Origin: Albimonas sp041685625
Lineage (GTDB): Bacteria; Pseudomonadota; Alphaproteobacteria; Rhodobacterales; Rhodobacteraceae
NCBI GenBank assembly: GCA_041685625.1
Contig: JAWLFJ010000011.1
Location: 1 to 55,815, forward strand
Direction of reading: 5' to 3'
DNA length: 55,815 nucleotides
Numbering within the stretch: the stretch's first letter is position 1; the number at the start of each line of letters is the position of its first letter. The notes beneath the pieces were generated by a model, which made no database searches, had not been told where the DNA came from, and was given only the letters and a program-made list of their open reading frames with translations. Positions 17,153-25,446 of the stretch are shown here, piece by piece. The translations under genes were made by a program, and so were the position numbers.

Positions 17153-18555
17153 TGGAGGTCGTCCTTCTCTTCGCCATGGTGATCGGCCTGCTGCTGATCG
17201 GCGTGCCCATCGCCGTCTCGCTCGGCCTGTCCTCGACCCTGTTCCTGCTCTGGTTCTCGGACAGCTCGCTCGCCTCCATCGCGCAGACGCTGTTCCAGGC
17301 GATGGCGGGGCACTACACGCTGCTCGCGATCCCGTTCTTCATCCTCGCCTCGACCTTCATGTCGACCGGCGGCGTGGCGCAGCGCATCATCCGCTTCTCC
17401 ATCGCCTGCGTCGGGCATCTCCGCGGCGGCCTCGCCATCGCCGGCGTCTTCGCCTGCATGCTGTTCGCGGCGCTCTCGGGCTCCTCGCCCGCCACGGTGG
17501 TCGCCATCGGCACCATCGTCATCGCCGGCATGCGCCAGGTCGGCTACTCGAAGGAGTTCGCGGCGGGCGTGATCTGCAACGCCGGCACGCTCGGCATCCT
17601 GATCCCGCCCTCCATCGTGATGGTGGTCTACGCGGCGGCGACGGACGTCTCGGTCGGGCGCATGTTCCTCGCGGGCGTGATCCCGGGCATCCTCGCCGGG
17701 CTGATGCTGATGACCGGCATCTACGTCGCCGCGCGGGTCCGCGACCTGCCGCGCGGCGACTGGAAGGGCTGGGGGGAGATCGTCGCCTCGGCGCGCGACG
17801 CCGGCTGGGGTCTGTTCCTGATCGTCATCATCCTCGGGGGCATCTACGGCGGCGTCTTCACCCCGACCGAGGCGGCGGCCGTCGCCGCCGTCTACGCCTT
17901 CCTGATCGCCAATTTCGTCTATCGCGACATGGGCCCGCTGAAGGCGGCCCGACCTGCGGGGGCGCAGGTCGTCGAAAGCGGCGGCGCCTCGATCCCGTTC
18001 CTGCGCAAGCCCTGGTCGCTGCTGACGGCGTTCGTCCACCCGGACACGCGCGACGCGCTGTTCGACGCCGGTCGGCTCACCGTCACGCTCCTCTTCATCA
18101 TCGCCAACGCGCTGATCCTGAAGCACGTCCTGACCGACGAGCAGATCCCCCAGTCGATCGCCAACGCCATGCTCGACGCCGGCTTCGGTCCGATCATGTT
18201 CCTGATCATCGTGAACCTGATCCTGCTCATCGGCGGCCAGTTCATGGAGCCCTCGGGCCTCATCATCATCGTCGCGCCGCTGGTGTTCCCGATCGCGATC
18301 AGCCTCGGCATCGACCCGATCCATCTCGGCATCGTCATGGTCGTGAACATGGAGATCGGTATGATCACGCCGCCCGTCGGCCTCAACCTCTTCGTCACTT
18401 CCGGCGTCGCCGGCATGCCGATGTGGGACGTGGTCAAGGCGGCGCTGCCCTGGCTCGGCATCCTCTTCGTGTTCCTGATCATGGTCACCTACATTCCCGG
18501 ACTTTCCACTTTCCTCCCGACGATGTTCATGGGACCCGAGATCATCACCGACTGA
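17152..18555 (+). CDS. dctM: TRAP transporter large permease subunit, DctM family
   Basis: A 467-residue permease with about 12 membrane helices. It starts MEVVLLFAMVIGLLLIGVPIAVSLGLS, and carries the GSSPATVVAIG and NAGTLGILIPPSIVMVVYA segments that form the Na+ and substrate sites. DctM-type permeases import the solute handed over by DctP using a sodium gradient. The ATG overlaps the dctQ stop by one base. A cytoplasmic loop near residues 260-300 is somewhat long. Together with dctP and dctQ this makes a complete TRAP system; no DctSR two-component regulator is adjacent. Confidence 0.94.
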   Translation: MEVVLLFAMVIGLLLIGVPIAVSLGLSSTLFLLWFSDSSLASIAQTLFQAMAGHYTLLAIPFFILASTFMSTGGVAQRIIRFSIACVGHLRGGLAIAGVFACMLFAALSGSSPATVVAIGTIVIAGMRQVGYSKEFAAGVICNAGTLGILIPPSIVMVVYAAATDVSVGRMFLAGVIPGILAGLMLMTGIYVAARVRDLPRGDWKGWGEIVASARDAGWGLFLIVIILGGIYGGVFTPTEAAAVAAVYAFLIANFVYRDMGPLKAARPAGAQVVESGGASIPFLRKPWSLLTAFVHPDTRDALFDAGRLTVTLLFIIANALILKHVLTDEQIPQSIANAMLDAGFGPIMFLIIVNLILLIGGQFMEPSGLIIIVAPLVFPIAISLGIDPIHLGIVMVVNMEIGMITPPVGLNLFVTSGVAGMPMWDVVKAALPWLGILFVFLIMVTYIPGLSTFLPTMFMGPEIITD

Positions 18556-18583
18556 CGCCGCCGGACGGCGAGGGGGGAGAGGC

Positions 18584-19756
18584 ATGGGCCGCGCCTGGCC
18601 GGCGCTGATCGCGCTCGCGAGCGGGCAGTTCGTCGTCGGCGTCACCTCGCTCTCGCCCGTCGGCATGGTGGCCGAACTCGGCGCCGAATTCGCCGTCGCG
18701 CCGGGCGCGGTGGCGCGGCTGCTGACCGTGTTCGCGGTGGTCTACGCCCTCTCGGCGCCGCTGACGCAGGCCTGGCTCGGCCATCTGCCGCGCCGGGCGG
18801 TGATCGGCTCGGCGATGGCCACCTCCGGCCTCGCCTGCCTCGCCCTCGCGCTGGCCGAGAGCTGGTGGCAGGTGCAGGCGGCCCGCGTCGTCATGGCCGG
18901 CGCCGCGGGTCTGATCGGCCCGTCCGCCGCCGCGGCCGCCGCGAGCCTCGTGCCGCCCGAGCGCCGCGCCGGCGCGCTCGCCGTCGTCTTCGGCGGCATC
19001 ACGGCGAGTTCGGTCCTCGGCCTGCCGACCTCGAGCTGGCTCGCGCAGACCCTCGGCTGGCGCGAGGCCTGGGCCGCCGTCGGCGCCGCCGCCCTCGTCT
19101 GCGCCCTCGCCGTCGCGCTGACCGTCCCGGGCGGGGCGCGCGGCGCCCGCGGCTCGCTCGCGGCGCTCGCCTCGGTGCTCTCGGCCCGGGCCCCGGCGCT
19201 GACGATCGCCGCCACCGCGACGCTCTTCGCCGGCGGCTTCGTGACCTACTCCCTGCAGGCCGTCTGGCTGGTGGAGGCCGCTGGCGCGCCGCTCGCGCTC
19301 GTGCCCGTCGTCCTCTTCGCCTATGGCGGCGTCGGGGTCGCGGCGAACCTCCTCTCGGGCCGGGTGGTCCGCCGCCTCGGGGTGGAACGGACCATCGCGG
19401 CCGGCCTCGCCCTCGCGCCCTGCGGCGCGCTCGCCATGGGGGCGGCGCCCTCGGTCCCCTGGATCGCCTTTCCCGGCTTCGCCCTTCTCGGCGGCGCCTG
19501 GCTGATGATCATGGCGCCGATCCAGGCCCGCCTCGTGCGCCTCTGCGGAGAGCGCGCGCCCCTCGCGCTCGCCTTCAACTCCTCCGCCCTCTATGTCGGC
19601 ATGGCCGCGGGCTCCGCGCTCTCCGGCCCCGTGCTCGCCTTCGCCGGCGCCGCGTGGCTGCCGCTCGCCACCGCGCTCGGCATGGCGCTCGCCTGCGCCG
19701 TCTTCCTCGCCTCGCGGACGGGAGAGGCCCTTGCGCCCGTCCGGGCGGAGCCCTGA
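18584..19756 (+). CDS. MFS transporter, AraJ/DHA1-type exporter
   Basis: A 390-residue major-facilitator protein with 12 predicted helices. The N-terminal half has the pattern ASGQFVVGVTSLSPVGMV and a loop 2-3 with LTQAWLGHLPRR; the second half begins near 200 after a short basic linker. The arrangement resembles the drug/arabinose exporter-like DHA1 group. The substrate is unknown. It begins 28 bp after dctM and may be read from the same transcript; the nucleotide cyclase follows after 48 bp. Confidence 0.85.
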   Translation: MGRAWPALIALASGQFVVGVTSLSPVGMVAELGAEFAVAPGAVARLLTVFAVVYALSAPLTQAWLGHLPRRAVIGSAMATSGLACLALALAESWWQVQAARVVMAGAAGLIGPSAAAAAASLVPPERRAGALAVVFGGITASSVLGLPTSSWLAQTLGWREAWAAVGAAALVCALAVALTVPGGARGARGSLAALASVLSARAPALTIAATATLFAGGFVTYSLQAVWLVEAAGAPLALVPVVLFAYGGVGVAANLLSGRVVRRLGVERTIAAGLALAPCGALAMGAAPSVPWIAFPGFALLGGAWLMIMAPIQARLVRLCGERAPLALAFNSSALYVGMAAGSALSGPVLAFAGAAWLPLATALGMALACAVFLASRTGEALAPVRAEP

Positions 19757-19804
19757 AATGCGCGCCGCCGGCGCCGCGCGCCGGGCTCAGGAGATCCCCG
19801 GGCC

Positions 19805-21097
19805 ATGACGGCCGACGCCGAGACCGACGCTCCCCGCCCCCGCGTCCTTCCGCCCGTCCGCAGCGCGCTGGACGTGCTGCGCCCGATCCGTCTGCCCCGC
19901 GGCAGCCGCACCCGCCACGCGCTGGAGGAGCGGCGCCGCCAGCTCCCCCTCGCCCGGCTGGTGCTGCTCTTCGGCGCGCTCTTCGCGCCGGTCTTCGTCG
20001 CGGGCGACGCCCTCGTCGCGGGCTGGGCGGCGGCGGCGGACCAGCTCCCGGTCCGCTTCGCCCTCACCGCCGCCTTCCTCGCGATCTGGGCCGCGACCCA
20101 TCTGCCGGCGATGGAGCGGCGCTGGCCGCTGCTCTGGGTCGCCGCGCCGATGATCTGCAATCTCGGCTACGGCTGGATCATCGCCCGCCTGCCGGACGGG
20201 ACGGAGGAAGGCGTCGCCGGATTCCTCTTCGCCCTCGCCGCGCACGGCATCGTCGCGCCGACCTTCCCTCTCGCCGTCGCGGGCTTCGCGCTCGCCTCGG
20301 CGGCCGGTCTCGCCGGCCTCGCGCTCGGCGGGGCCGATCCCGCCGTCCTCGAATACGCCGCCTATTCCGGCGCCACCTTCACCGCCTTCTTCGCCCTCGT
20401 CGCCTGGTCGATCGAGCAGGGCCGCCGCCGCGCCGCCATCCTGGCCGAGGAGGCGCGGGAGGCGCACGCCCGCGCCGACGCCCTCGTCGCCGCCATGCTG
20501 CCGCCCGCCGTCGCAAGCCGCCTCGCCGCCGGAGAGCCCGCGCCGGCCGAGGACGCGCCCCGCGCCACCGTGCTCTTCCTCGACATGGTCGGCTTCAGCC
20601 GTCTTTCGAACGACCTTCCGCCCTCCGCCGTCGTCGGCGTGCTGGAGGCCGCCTTCGTCGAGCTCGACGCCGCCGTCGAACGCGCCGGGCTCGCCAAGAT
20701 CAAGACGATGGGCGACGCCTACATGGCCGCCGGCGGCCTGCCCGGCGTCTCCGTCGCCGGTCCGGAGGAGGCCGCCGCGCTGGCCCGCGCCGCGGTCGCG
20801 GGGGCGCCGGCCTTCGGCGCGCGCCACGGCCTGCCCCTCGCGGTCCATGCCGGCCTCGCCACCGGCCCCGTCACCGCCGCCGTGATCGGGCGACTGCGCC
20901 CGCAATACGACCTCTGGGGCGGGACGGTGAACCGCGCCGCCCGCCTCCAGGCCGCCGCTCCGCCCGGCGAGGTCTGGATCGACGCCGAGACCGCCGCCGC
21001 CCTGCCGCCCGGCGCCGCCGAGCCCGTCGGTCAGCTCGAATTCCGCGGCCTCGGCGCCGTTGACGTCCATCGCCTCGCGCGGCATTCCGGGGCCTGA
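19805..21097 (+). CDS. membrane-bound class III adenylate/guanylate cyclase
   Basis: A 430-residue protein with a hydrophobic N-terminal half (five or six helices, about residues 50-205) and a C-terminal cyclase homology domain from about 250. Metal-binding Asp260 (FLDMVGF) and Asp304 (KTMGDAY) are present, as are Lys300 and, in YDLWGGTVNRAARL, Asp369, Asn376 and Arg380. All catalytic positions are therefore kept and Lys/Asp favour ATP, giving 3',5'-cAMP. The membrane region is of unknown sensory input. It is preceded by the MFS gene and followed after 27 bp by a thioredoxin-fold gene, so it may be part of a longer transcript. Confidence 0.88.
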   Translation: MTADAETDAPRPRVLPPVRSALDVLRPIRLPRGSRTRHALEERRRQLPLARLVLLFGALFAPVFVAGDALVAGWAAAADQLPVRFALTAAFLAIWAATHLPAMERRWPLLWVAAPMICNLGYGWIIARLPDGTEEGVAGFLFALAAHGIVAPTFPLAVAGFALASAAGLAGLALGGADPAVLEYAAYSGATFTAFFALVAWSIEQGRRRAAILAEEAREAHARADALVAAMLPPAVASRLAAGEPAPAEDAPRATVLFLDMVGFSRLSNDLPPSAVVGVLEAAFVELDAAVERAGLAKIKTMGDAYMAAGGLPGVSVAGPEEAAALARAAVAGAPAFGARHGLPLAVHAGLATGPVTAAVIGRLRPQYDLWGGTVNRAARLQAAAPPGEVWIDAETAAALPPGAAEPVGQLEFRGLGAVDVHRLARHSGA

Positions 21098-21124
21098 CCC
21101 GCCGCCCCCCGAGGGAGTTCCGCC

Positions 21125-21679
21125 ATGGCAGCCCGGCCCCCCGCCCCCGTCCTCGGCGCCGCCGCGCCGCATTTCATGCTTCCGGACACCGACGGGCAGA
21201 TCTACAGCCTCGACGACTGCCGCGGCCCGAACGGCACGCTCGTCATGTTCATCTGCAATCACTGTCCCTACGTGATCGCGATCGCTGACAAGCTGGCGGG
21301 CGAGGCCGACGCCCTCCGCGACCTCGGCGTCGGCGTCGTCGCCATCTGCTCGAACGACGGCGAGGCGTATCCGGAGGACTCGTTCGAACGGATGGGCGCG
21401 TTCGCGAGGGCGCACCGCTTCCCCTTCCCCTATCTGCACGACGCCTCCCAGAAGGTCGCCAAGGCCTACGGCGCCGTCTGCACGCCGGACTTCTTCGGCT
21501 ACGACAAGGCCCTGCGCCTGCGATACCGCGGCCGCCTCGACGACGCCGGGCGGGAGGCGCGCCCGGCGTCCCGGCGCGAGCTGCACGAGGCCATGCGACA
21601 GGTCGCGGAGACCGGCCAGGGCCCGGCCGAGCAGATCCCCTCCATCGGCTGCTCGATCAAGTGGAGGCAGGACGCGTGA
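21125..21679 (+). CDS. thioredoxin-fold protein, AhpC/TSA-like redoxin
   Basis: A 184-residue cytoplasmic protein with a peroxiredoxin-like thioredoxin fold. APHFMLPDTDGQIYSLDD is the usual redoxin start, and the redox motif CNHCPY places Cys44 and Cys47 in a CxxC. Later, SIGCSIKW near the C-terminus holds another conserved Cys of this uncharacterised family, often annotated thioredoxin family protein. It probably works as a thiol reductase or peroxidase; its partner is unknown. It starts 27 bp after the cyclase gene. Confidence 0.85.
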   Translation: MAARPPAPVLGAAAPHFMLPDTDGQIYSLDDCRGPNGTLVMFICNHCPYVIAIADKLAGEADALRDLGVGVVAICSNDGEAYPEDSFERMGAFARAHRFPFPYLHDASQKVAKAYGAVCTPDFFGYDKALRLRYRGRLDDAGREARPASRRELHEAMRQVAETGQGPAEQIPSIGCSIKWRQDA

Positions 21680-21725
21680 GCCCGCGCCACCCTCCTGCGT
21701 CTTGCGCCCGCCGGTCGCCGGGACG

Positions 21726-21902
21726 ATGACCGGCATCGTCTCCGGCGTCTTCCCCCGGCGCGCGGGGGGCGAGCGCGGCTTCCTCTCGATCCGGCCGACC
21801 GAGGCGTGGCCTGTCGGCCGGGGCATCGCCCGTCCGACGCGGCTCCGCGTCGCGCCCTTCGCCCGCCGCCTCGTCGGCCTGCCGATCCGGGCCGGCGCAT
21901 GA
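21726..21902 (+). CDS. hypothetical small protein, 58 residues
   Basis: A short open frame beginning MTGIVSGVFPRR and ending LPIRAGA. It is rich in Arg and Gly. Almost every codon ends in G or C, as in the neighbouring genes, and its TGA overlaps the ATG of the phosphatase gene as ATGA, which is how real upstream genes are usually joined here. There is no strong ribosome site (CGGGA only) and I recognise no family. It may be a real microprotein that couples translation to the next gene or a chance frame. Confidence 0.35.
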   Translation: MTGIVSGVFPRRAGGERGFLSIRPTEAWPVGRGIARPTRLRVAPFARRLVGLPIRAGA

Positions 21903-22567
21903 GCGCGCCCCGCCTCGTCGCCGATCTCGACGGCACCCTCGCCGACAGCGCGCCCAGCCTCTGCGCCGCCGGCAACCGCCTCCTCGCGCAGCTCGGCCGC
22001 CCGCCGGTGACGGTGGAGACCTACAAGAGCTTCGTCGGCCGCGGCCAACGCGTGCAGGTCGAGCGCCTGCTGGAGCACGGCGGCGGGATCCCGGGCGGCG
22101 ACGCGACCCCCTTCCTCCTCCGCTTCCGCGCCCTCTACGATCCGCTCGAGGCCAGCGCCGCCATGCCCGGCGCTCGCGAGGCCCTCGCGACCCTGCGGGC
22201 CGAGGGCTGGCGCCTCGCCGTCTGCACCCAGAAGCCGGAGGCCAAGGCCCGCGCCCTCCTCGCCGGCCTCGGCTTCGAGGTGGACGCGGTGGCCGGTGGC
22301 GACACGCTGACCGAGCCCGACGGCGCCGAGATCCTGAAGCCCGACCCCCGCCTCTTCGCGGCCGCCGCGGCGCACCTCGGCGAAGGCCCGGCGCTGTATG
22401 TCGGCGATTCCGAAACCGACGCCGAAACCGCGGCCGCCGCCGGCGTCCCCTTCTTGCTCTACCTGAAGGGCTACCGCAAAGGGGAGATCGCGGCCCATGC
22501 CGCCTTCGACGACTGGCGCGCCTTCCCCGGCCTCGCCCGCGGCGCCCTCGCCGCCGACCCGCGTTGA
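21899..22567 (+). CDS. HAD-superfamily phosphatase, Gph-like
   Basis: A 222-residue HAD hydrolase close in pattern to phosphoglycolate phosphatase. Motif I is VADLDGTLADSAPSL (nucleophile Asp9), motif II lies in VCTQKPEAKA, the motif III Lys in EILKPDPRLF, and motif IV in YVGDSETDAETA. In bacteria Gph dephosphorylates 2-phosphoglycolate from oxidative DNA damage or Rubisco oxygenation. The start at 21899 overlaps the stop of the small upstream frame. It converges on the MFS gene, with 8 bp between the stops. Confidence 0.87.
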   Translation: MSAPRLVADLDGTLADSAPSLCAAGNRLLAQLGRPPVTVETYKSFVGRGQRVQVERLLEHGGGIPGGDATPFLLRFRALYDPLEASAAMPGAREALATLRAEGWRLAVCTQKPEAKARALLAGLGFEVDAVAGGDTLTEPDGAEILKPDPRLFAAAAAHLGEGPALYVGDSETDAETAAAAGVPFLLYLKGYRKGEIAAHAAFDDWRAFPGLARGALAADPR

Positions 22568-22575
22568 CCGCCGCG

Positions 22576-23805
22576 TCACTCCGCCGGCGCCACTCCGCGC
22601 CGGCGGCCGAGCCCCGCAAGGGCCGCCGCCGAGCCTCCCGCGCCGATCAGCAGCGCCGCGCGCAGCCCCACCAGGTCGCCCAACGCGCCGAGCCCGAGCG
22701 CGCCCCCCGCCGCCCCGCCGATCCCGACGAGGATCCAGAGGCTCATCACCCGGCCCCGGATCCTGTCCGGCGTTCCGGTCTGCGCGATCGACTGGGTCGA
22801 GACCCCCACCACCGTGCCGGCCGCGCCGAGGCCCGCCACCGCCGCCAACGCCAGCGCCCAGAGCGGGATCGCCGCCAGCGCCGCCACCAGCGCGAGCCCG
22901 ACCGCCGAGGCCGCCCGCGCCCGCCGCCGCATTTCGGCGAGGTCCGGCGCGCTCCGTCCCAGCCAGATCGAGCTCAGGATCGCCCCCGCTCCCGCCGCCG
23001 CCGTCAACGCGCCGAGGCCCGCGGCCCCGCGCCCGTAAAGACCGTCCGCCGCCGCCGGCAGCAGTTCCAGCACGCCGCGCCCCGCCACGGCGAAGAGCCC
23101 TGAGAGCAGGAACGCCTCCAGGATCGCCGGGCGTCCCCGGACATGCCGCGCCCCCTCGGTCAGGTCCGCGACGAAGCGCCGGAAGCCGTGCGGACCCTCC
23201 GCCCGGGGCGCCGGCGGCTGCGGCGGCAGCGACATCAGCGCCCAGATCTGCGGCGCGAACAGCAGCGCCGCCAGGACCGGCGCGGCGCCGGCGCCGGCGG
23301 CCGCGATCAGCCAGCCGCCCACGGCCGGCCCGATCATCCGCGTCATGTTGAAGTTCAGCGCCGTCATCGCCACCGCCTGCGGCAGGATCTCCGCCGGCAC
23401 CAGCCGCGGCGCCAGCGTCATCCGCAGCGGGTGATAGGCGCTCGCCGCGACGCCGGAGAGCAGGGCCAGTAGCGCCAGCAGCGGCAGCGTCAGTTCCTCC
23501 GCCAGCACGGTCTTGGCGAGGACCACCGCCACCAGCGCCTGCGCGGTCTGCGTCGCCATCATGCCGAGGCGCGGGTCCGCCCGGTCCGCCAGCACCCCGA
23601 ACACGGGGCCCGAGACCATCGTCGGCGCGAAGTTCAGGAACGCCACCAGTCCAACCAGACCGGCCGAGCCGGTGAGCTCCCAGGCCAGCCAGGCCGTGGT
23701 CACGCGCAGGATCCACATCCCGACCAGCCCGAAGAAGGCGCCGAAGAGATAGGCCCGGAAATCGGCGTGCTTCAGGGGGGCGGGGATGCGCATGGCTTCC
23801 GACAT
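22576..23805 (-). CDS. MFS transporter, EntS-like (MFS_3 type)
   Basis: A 409-residue protein with 11-12 hydrophobic segments. It starts FRAYLFGAFFGLVGMWILRVTTAWLAWELTGSA-like in pattern, with FAPTMVSGPVFGVLADRADPR as the loop 2-3 motif and IAQTGTPDRIRGRVMSLWI in the second half; the latter phrase is typical of the enterobactin-exporter EntS group. The substrate is unknown. The start at 23805 (MSEAMRIP) is preceded by GGAG; MRIP at 23793 is an alternative. It is divergent from the DUF1127 gene across 237 bp, which must carry both promoters but shows no clear consensus. Confidence 0.85.
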   Translation of the reverse strand: MSEAMRIPAPLKHADFRAYLFGAFFGLVGMWILRVTTAWLAWELTGSAGLVGLVAFLNFAPTMVSGPVFGVLADRADPRLGMMATQTAQALVAVVLAKTVLAEELTLPLLALLALLSGVAASAYHPLRMTLAPRLVPAEILPQAVAMTALNFNMTRMIGPAVGGWLIAAAGAGAAPVLAALLFAPQIWALMSLPPQPPAPRAEGPHGFRRFVADLTEGARHVRGRPAILEAFLLSGLFAVAGRGVLELLPAAADGLYGRGAAGLGALTAAAGAGAILSSIWLGRSAPDLAEMRRRARAASAVGLALVAALAAIPLWALALAAVAGLGAAGTVVGVSTQSIAQTGTPDRIRGRVMSLWILVGIGGAAGGALGLGALGDLVGLRAALLIGAGGSAAALAGLGRRRGVAPAE

Positions 23806-24042
23806 GCCGCGCTCCGGCGCCGCCGTCCAGAGCCCTCCGCTTCGCGCATGGCGGCCATGTCTCGGACGCATGGCGGCAGAGCGGCCTTGCGCCCCGCGCC
23901 CGCGGTGCAGCCCGGCCTTGCCGAAACGGCGGTCCTCACGCCGCCGGCCACGACCTATCTCGCAGTCGCACAACGTCCGGAGCGGCCGATTCCGGCCGGC
24001 CCCGGCGCCCTAAGGACAGACACTCGAACGAAAGGCCCTATC

Positions 24043-24255
24043 ATGGCGCTCGTCGACCGCACCCACACCCGCCTCTCCGCCCAGACCTTCTCTCCGGACG
24101 ACATGATCTCGGGCCTCGCCGCCCGTTTCGCGCGGTGGCGCACGTATCGCCGCACCCTCGCCGAGCTGCAGGCGCTCGACGACCGCACGCTGGCCGATTT
24201 CGGCTGGTCGCGCGCCGGCCTGCCGGGCGTCGCCCGGGAGGCGGTCGGCCGCTGA
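24043..24255 (+). CDS. DUF1127 small arginine-rich protein
   Basis: A 70-residue protein whose C-terminal 40 residues (RWRTYRRTLAELQALDDRT, then LADFGWSR) are the DUF1127 pattern of a basic helix pair. Small DUF1127 proteins in Rhodobacter and Agrobacterium bind RNA and influence sRNA maturation and stress responses; that role is inferred for this one. The N-terminal 30 residues are a variable extension. It is a single-gene unit followed by two hairpin terminators. Confidence 0.85.
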   Translation: MALVDRTHTRLSAQTFSPDDMISGLAARFARWRTYRRTLAELQALDDRTLADFGWSRAGLPGVAREAVGR

Positions 24256-24286
24256 ACGGTGCGCCCGGCCCGGACCGGACGCCCCT

Positions 24287-24339
24287 CGCCGATCCGCCCA
24301 TGGCGGATCGGCGGCGCCGCGAGGGGGGTCGATCCCCCC
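24287..24339. terminator. tandem hairpin terminators between convergent genes
   Basis: CGCCGATCCGCC (24287-24298) pairs perfectly with GGCGGATCGGCG (24302-24313) and GGGGGG (24323-24328) pairs with CCCCCC (24334-24339). They sit between the DUF1127 gene and the convergent Ada-like gene and can serve both directions. Confidence 0.65.
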
Positions 24340-24379
24340 GAGCGGCGCAGCCCCCGGGGAAAAGGTGCGACCGCCGGCG

Positions 24380-25291
24380 TCAGGCGACCGGGGCGGCGCG
24401 CTCCGCCTCGACCGTCTCGTAGGCCAGCATCGCGCGCTTCACGCCGAGCCCCCAGTGATAGCCGCCGAGGCCGCCGGACTTCCGCAGGGCCCGGTGGCAG
24501 GGGATCAGCCAGCTCACCGGGTTGCGTCCCACCGCCGTCCCCACCGCCCGCACCGCCCGAGGGCGGCCCACCGCCCGGGCGAGGTCGGAATAGGTGGTGA
24601 CGTGGCCCGAGGGCACGGCGAGCAGAGCCTCCCAGACCTTGATCTGGAAGGGCGCTCCGATCAGGTGCAGCCGCGCCTCCCCCCGTCCGCGGAAGGCCGC
24701 CTCGACCCAGGGGCGCAGCGCCTCCGGATCCTCCCGATACGCCGCCGCCGGCCAGCGCGAGGCGAGATCGTCGTAGGCCGCCCGCGTTCCCGCCTCCGCC
24801 GCGAAGGCGAGCCCGCAGAGCCCCCGCTCCGTCGCCATCGCGACCGTCTCGCCGAAGGGCGAGGCGAAACGCCCCCAGGCGATCGCCAGCCCGGCGCCGC
24901 CCTTGGCGTAGTCGCCGGGCGTCATCGCCTCCCAGCGCAGGAACAGGTCGTGCAGCCGGCCGGGCGAGGACAGCCCCGCGCCGTAGGCCGCGTCCAGCAC
25001 CGTATACCGCTCCCTGAGCAGCGTGCGCGCATGGTCCAGCGTCAGCCATTGCAGATAGCGCTTGGGCGAGACGCCGACCCGGCGCGTGAACAGCTTCTGG
25101 AAATGCGCCGGCGCATGCCCCATCCGCGCGGCGAGCTCCTCCAGCGACGGCGGATCCTCCCGCCGCGACTCGAGCAGGGCCAGCGCCGCGAGCATCAGGT
25201 CGTGGTGGAACCGCTCACGCTCGGAGGCGGGCGCGGGCGGCGTTCCGGGGGCTTCGGCGCCGGCGGTCGCGACGGTCTGGGCGGCGGTCAT
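24380..25291 (-). CDS. AraC-type regulator fused to O6-alkylguanine-DNA alkyltransferase (Ada without its N-terminal domain)
   Basis: A 303-residue protein. Residues about 28-130 are an AraC-type helix-turn-helix pair (SLEELAARMGHAPAHFQKLF and TVLDAAYGAGLSSPGRLHDLF). The rest is a methyltransferase domain ending in the suicide active site NPVSWLIPCHR (Cys265), followed by GGLGGYHWGLGVKR. The Cys-rich zinc domain of E. coli Ada, which removes methylphosphotriesters and switches on the regulator, is missing, so activation must differ. It would repair O6-methylguanine and regulate its own or other repair genes. AGAGAGGA lies 6 bases upstream of the start at 25291. Confidence 0.88.
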   Translation of the reverse strand: MTAAQTVATAGAEAPGTPPAPASERERFHHDLMLAALALLESRREDPPSLEELAARMGHAPAHFQKLFTRRVGVSPKRYLQWLTLDHARTLLRERYTVLDAAYGAGLSSPGRLHDLFLRWEAMTPGDYAKGGAGLAIAWGRFASPFGETVAMATERGLCGLAFAAEAGTRAAYDDLASRWPAAAYREDPEALRPWVEAAFRGRGEARLHLIGAPFQIKVWEALLAVPSGHVTTYSDLARAVGRPRAVRAVGTAVGRNPVSWLIPCHRALRKSGGLGGYHWGLGVKRAMLAYETVEAERAAPVA

Positions 25292-25446
25292 GGCGTGCGG
25301 TCCTCTCTCGTCCTTCGCACCCCGAATCTGACCCGCCGCGCCGGCCCCCGCCACCCGGAACCTGCGCCGGGCGCCGCCCGTCCGCCAGCCCCGGCGGCCA
25401 GGATGCGAAGGGAGGAGCGCCGCGTCGTCCGCCTCGGCGCGGCCGG

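Noticed and set aside
19787..23716. A 1309-codon minus-strand frame
   Set aside because: It runs across several well-supported genes on both strands and has no domain pattern; long frames arise by chance because stop codons are rare at this GC content.
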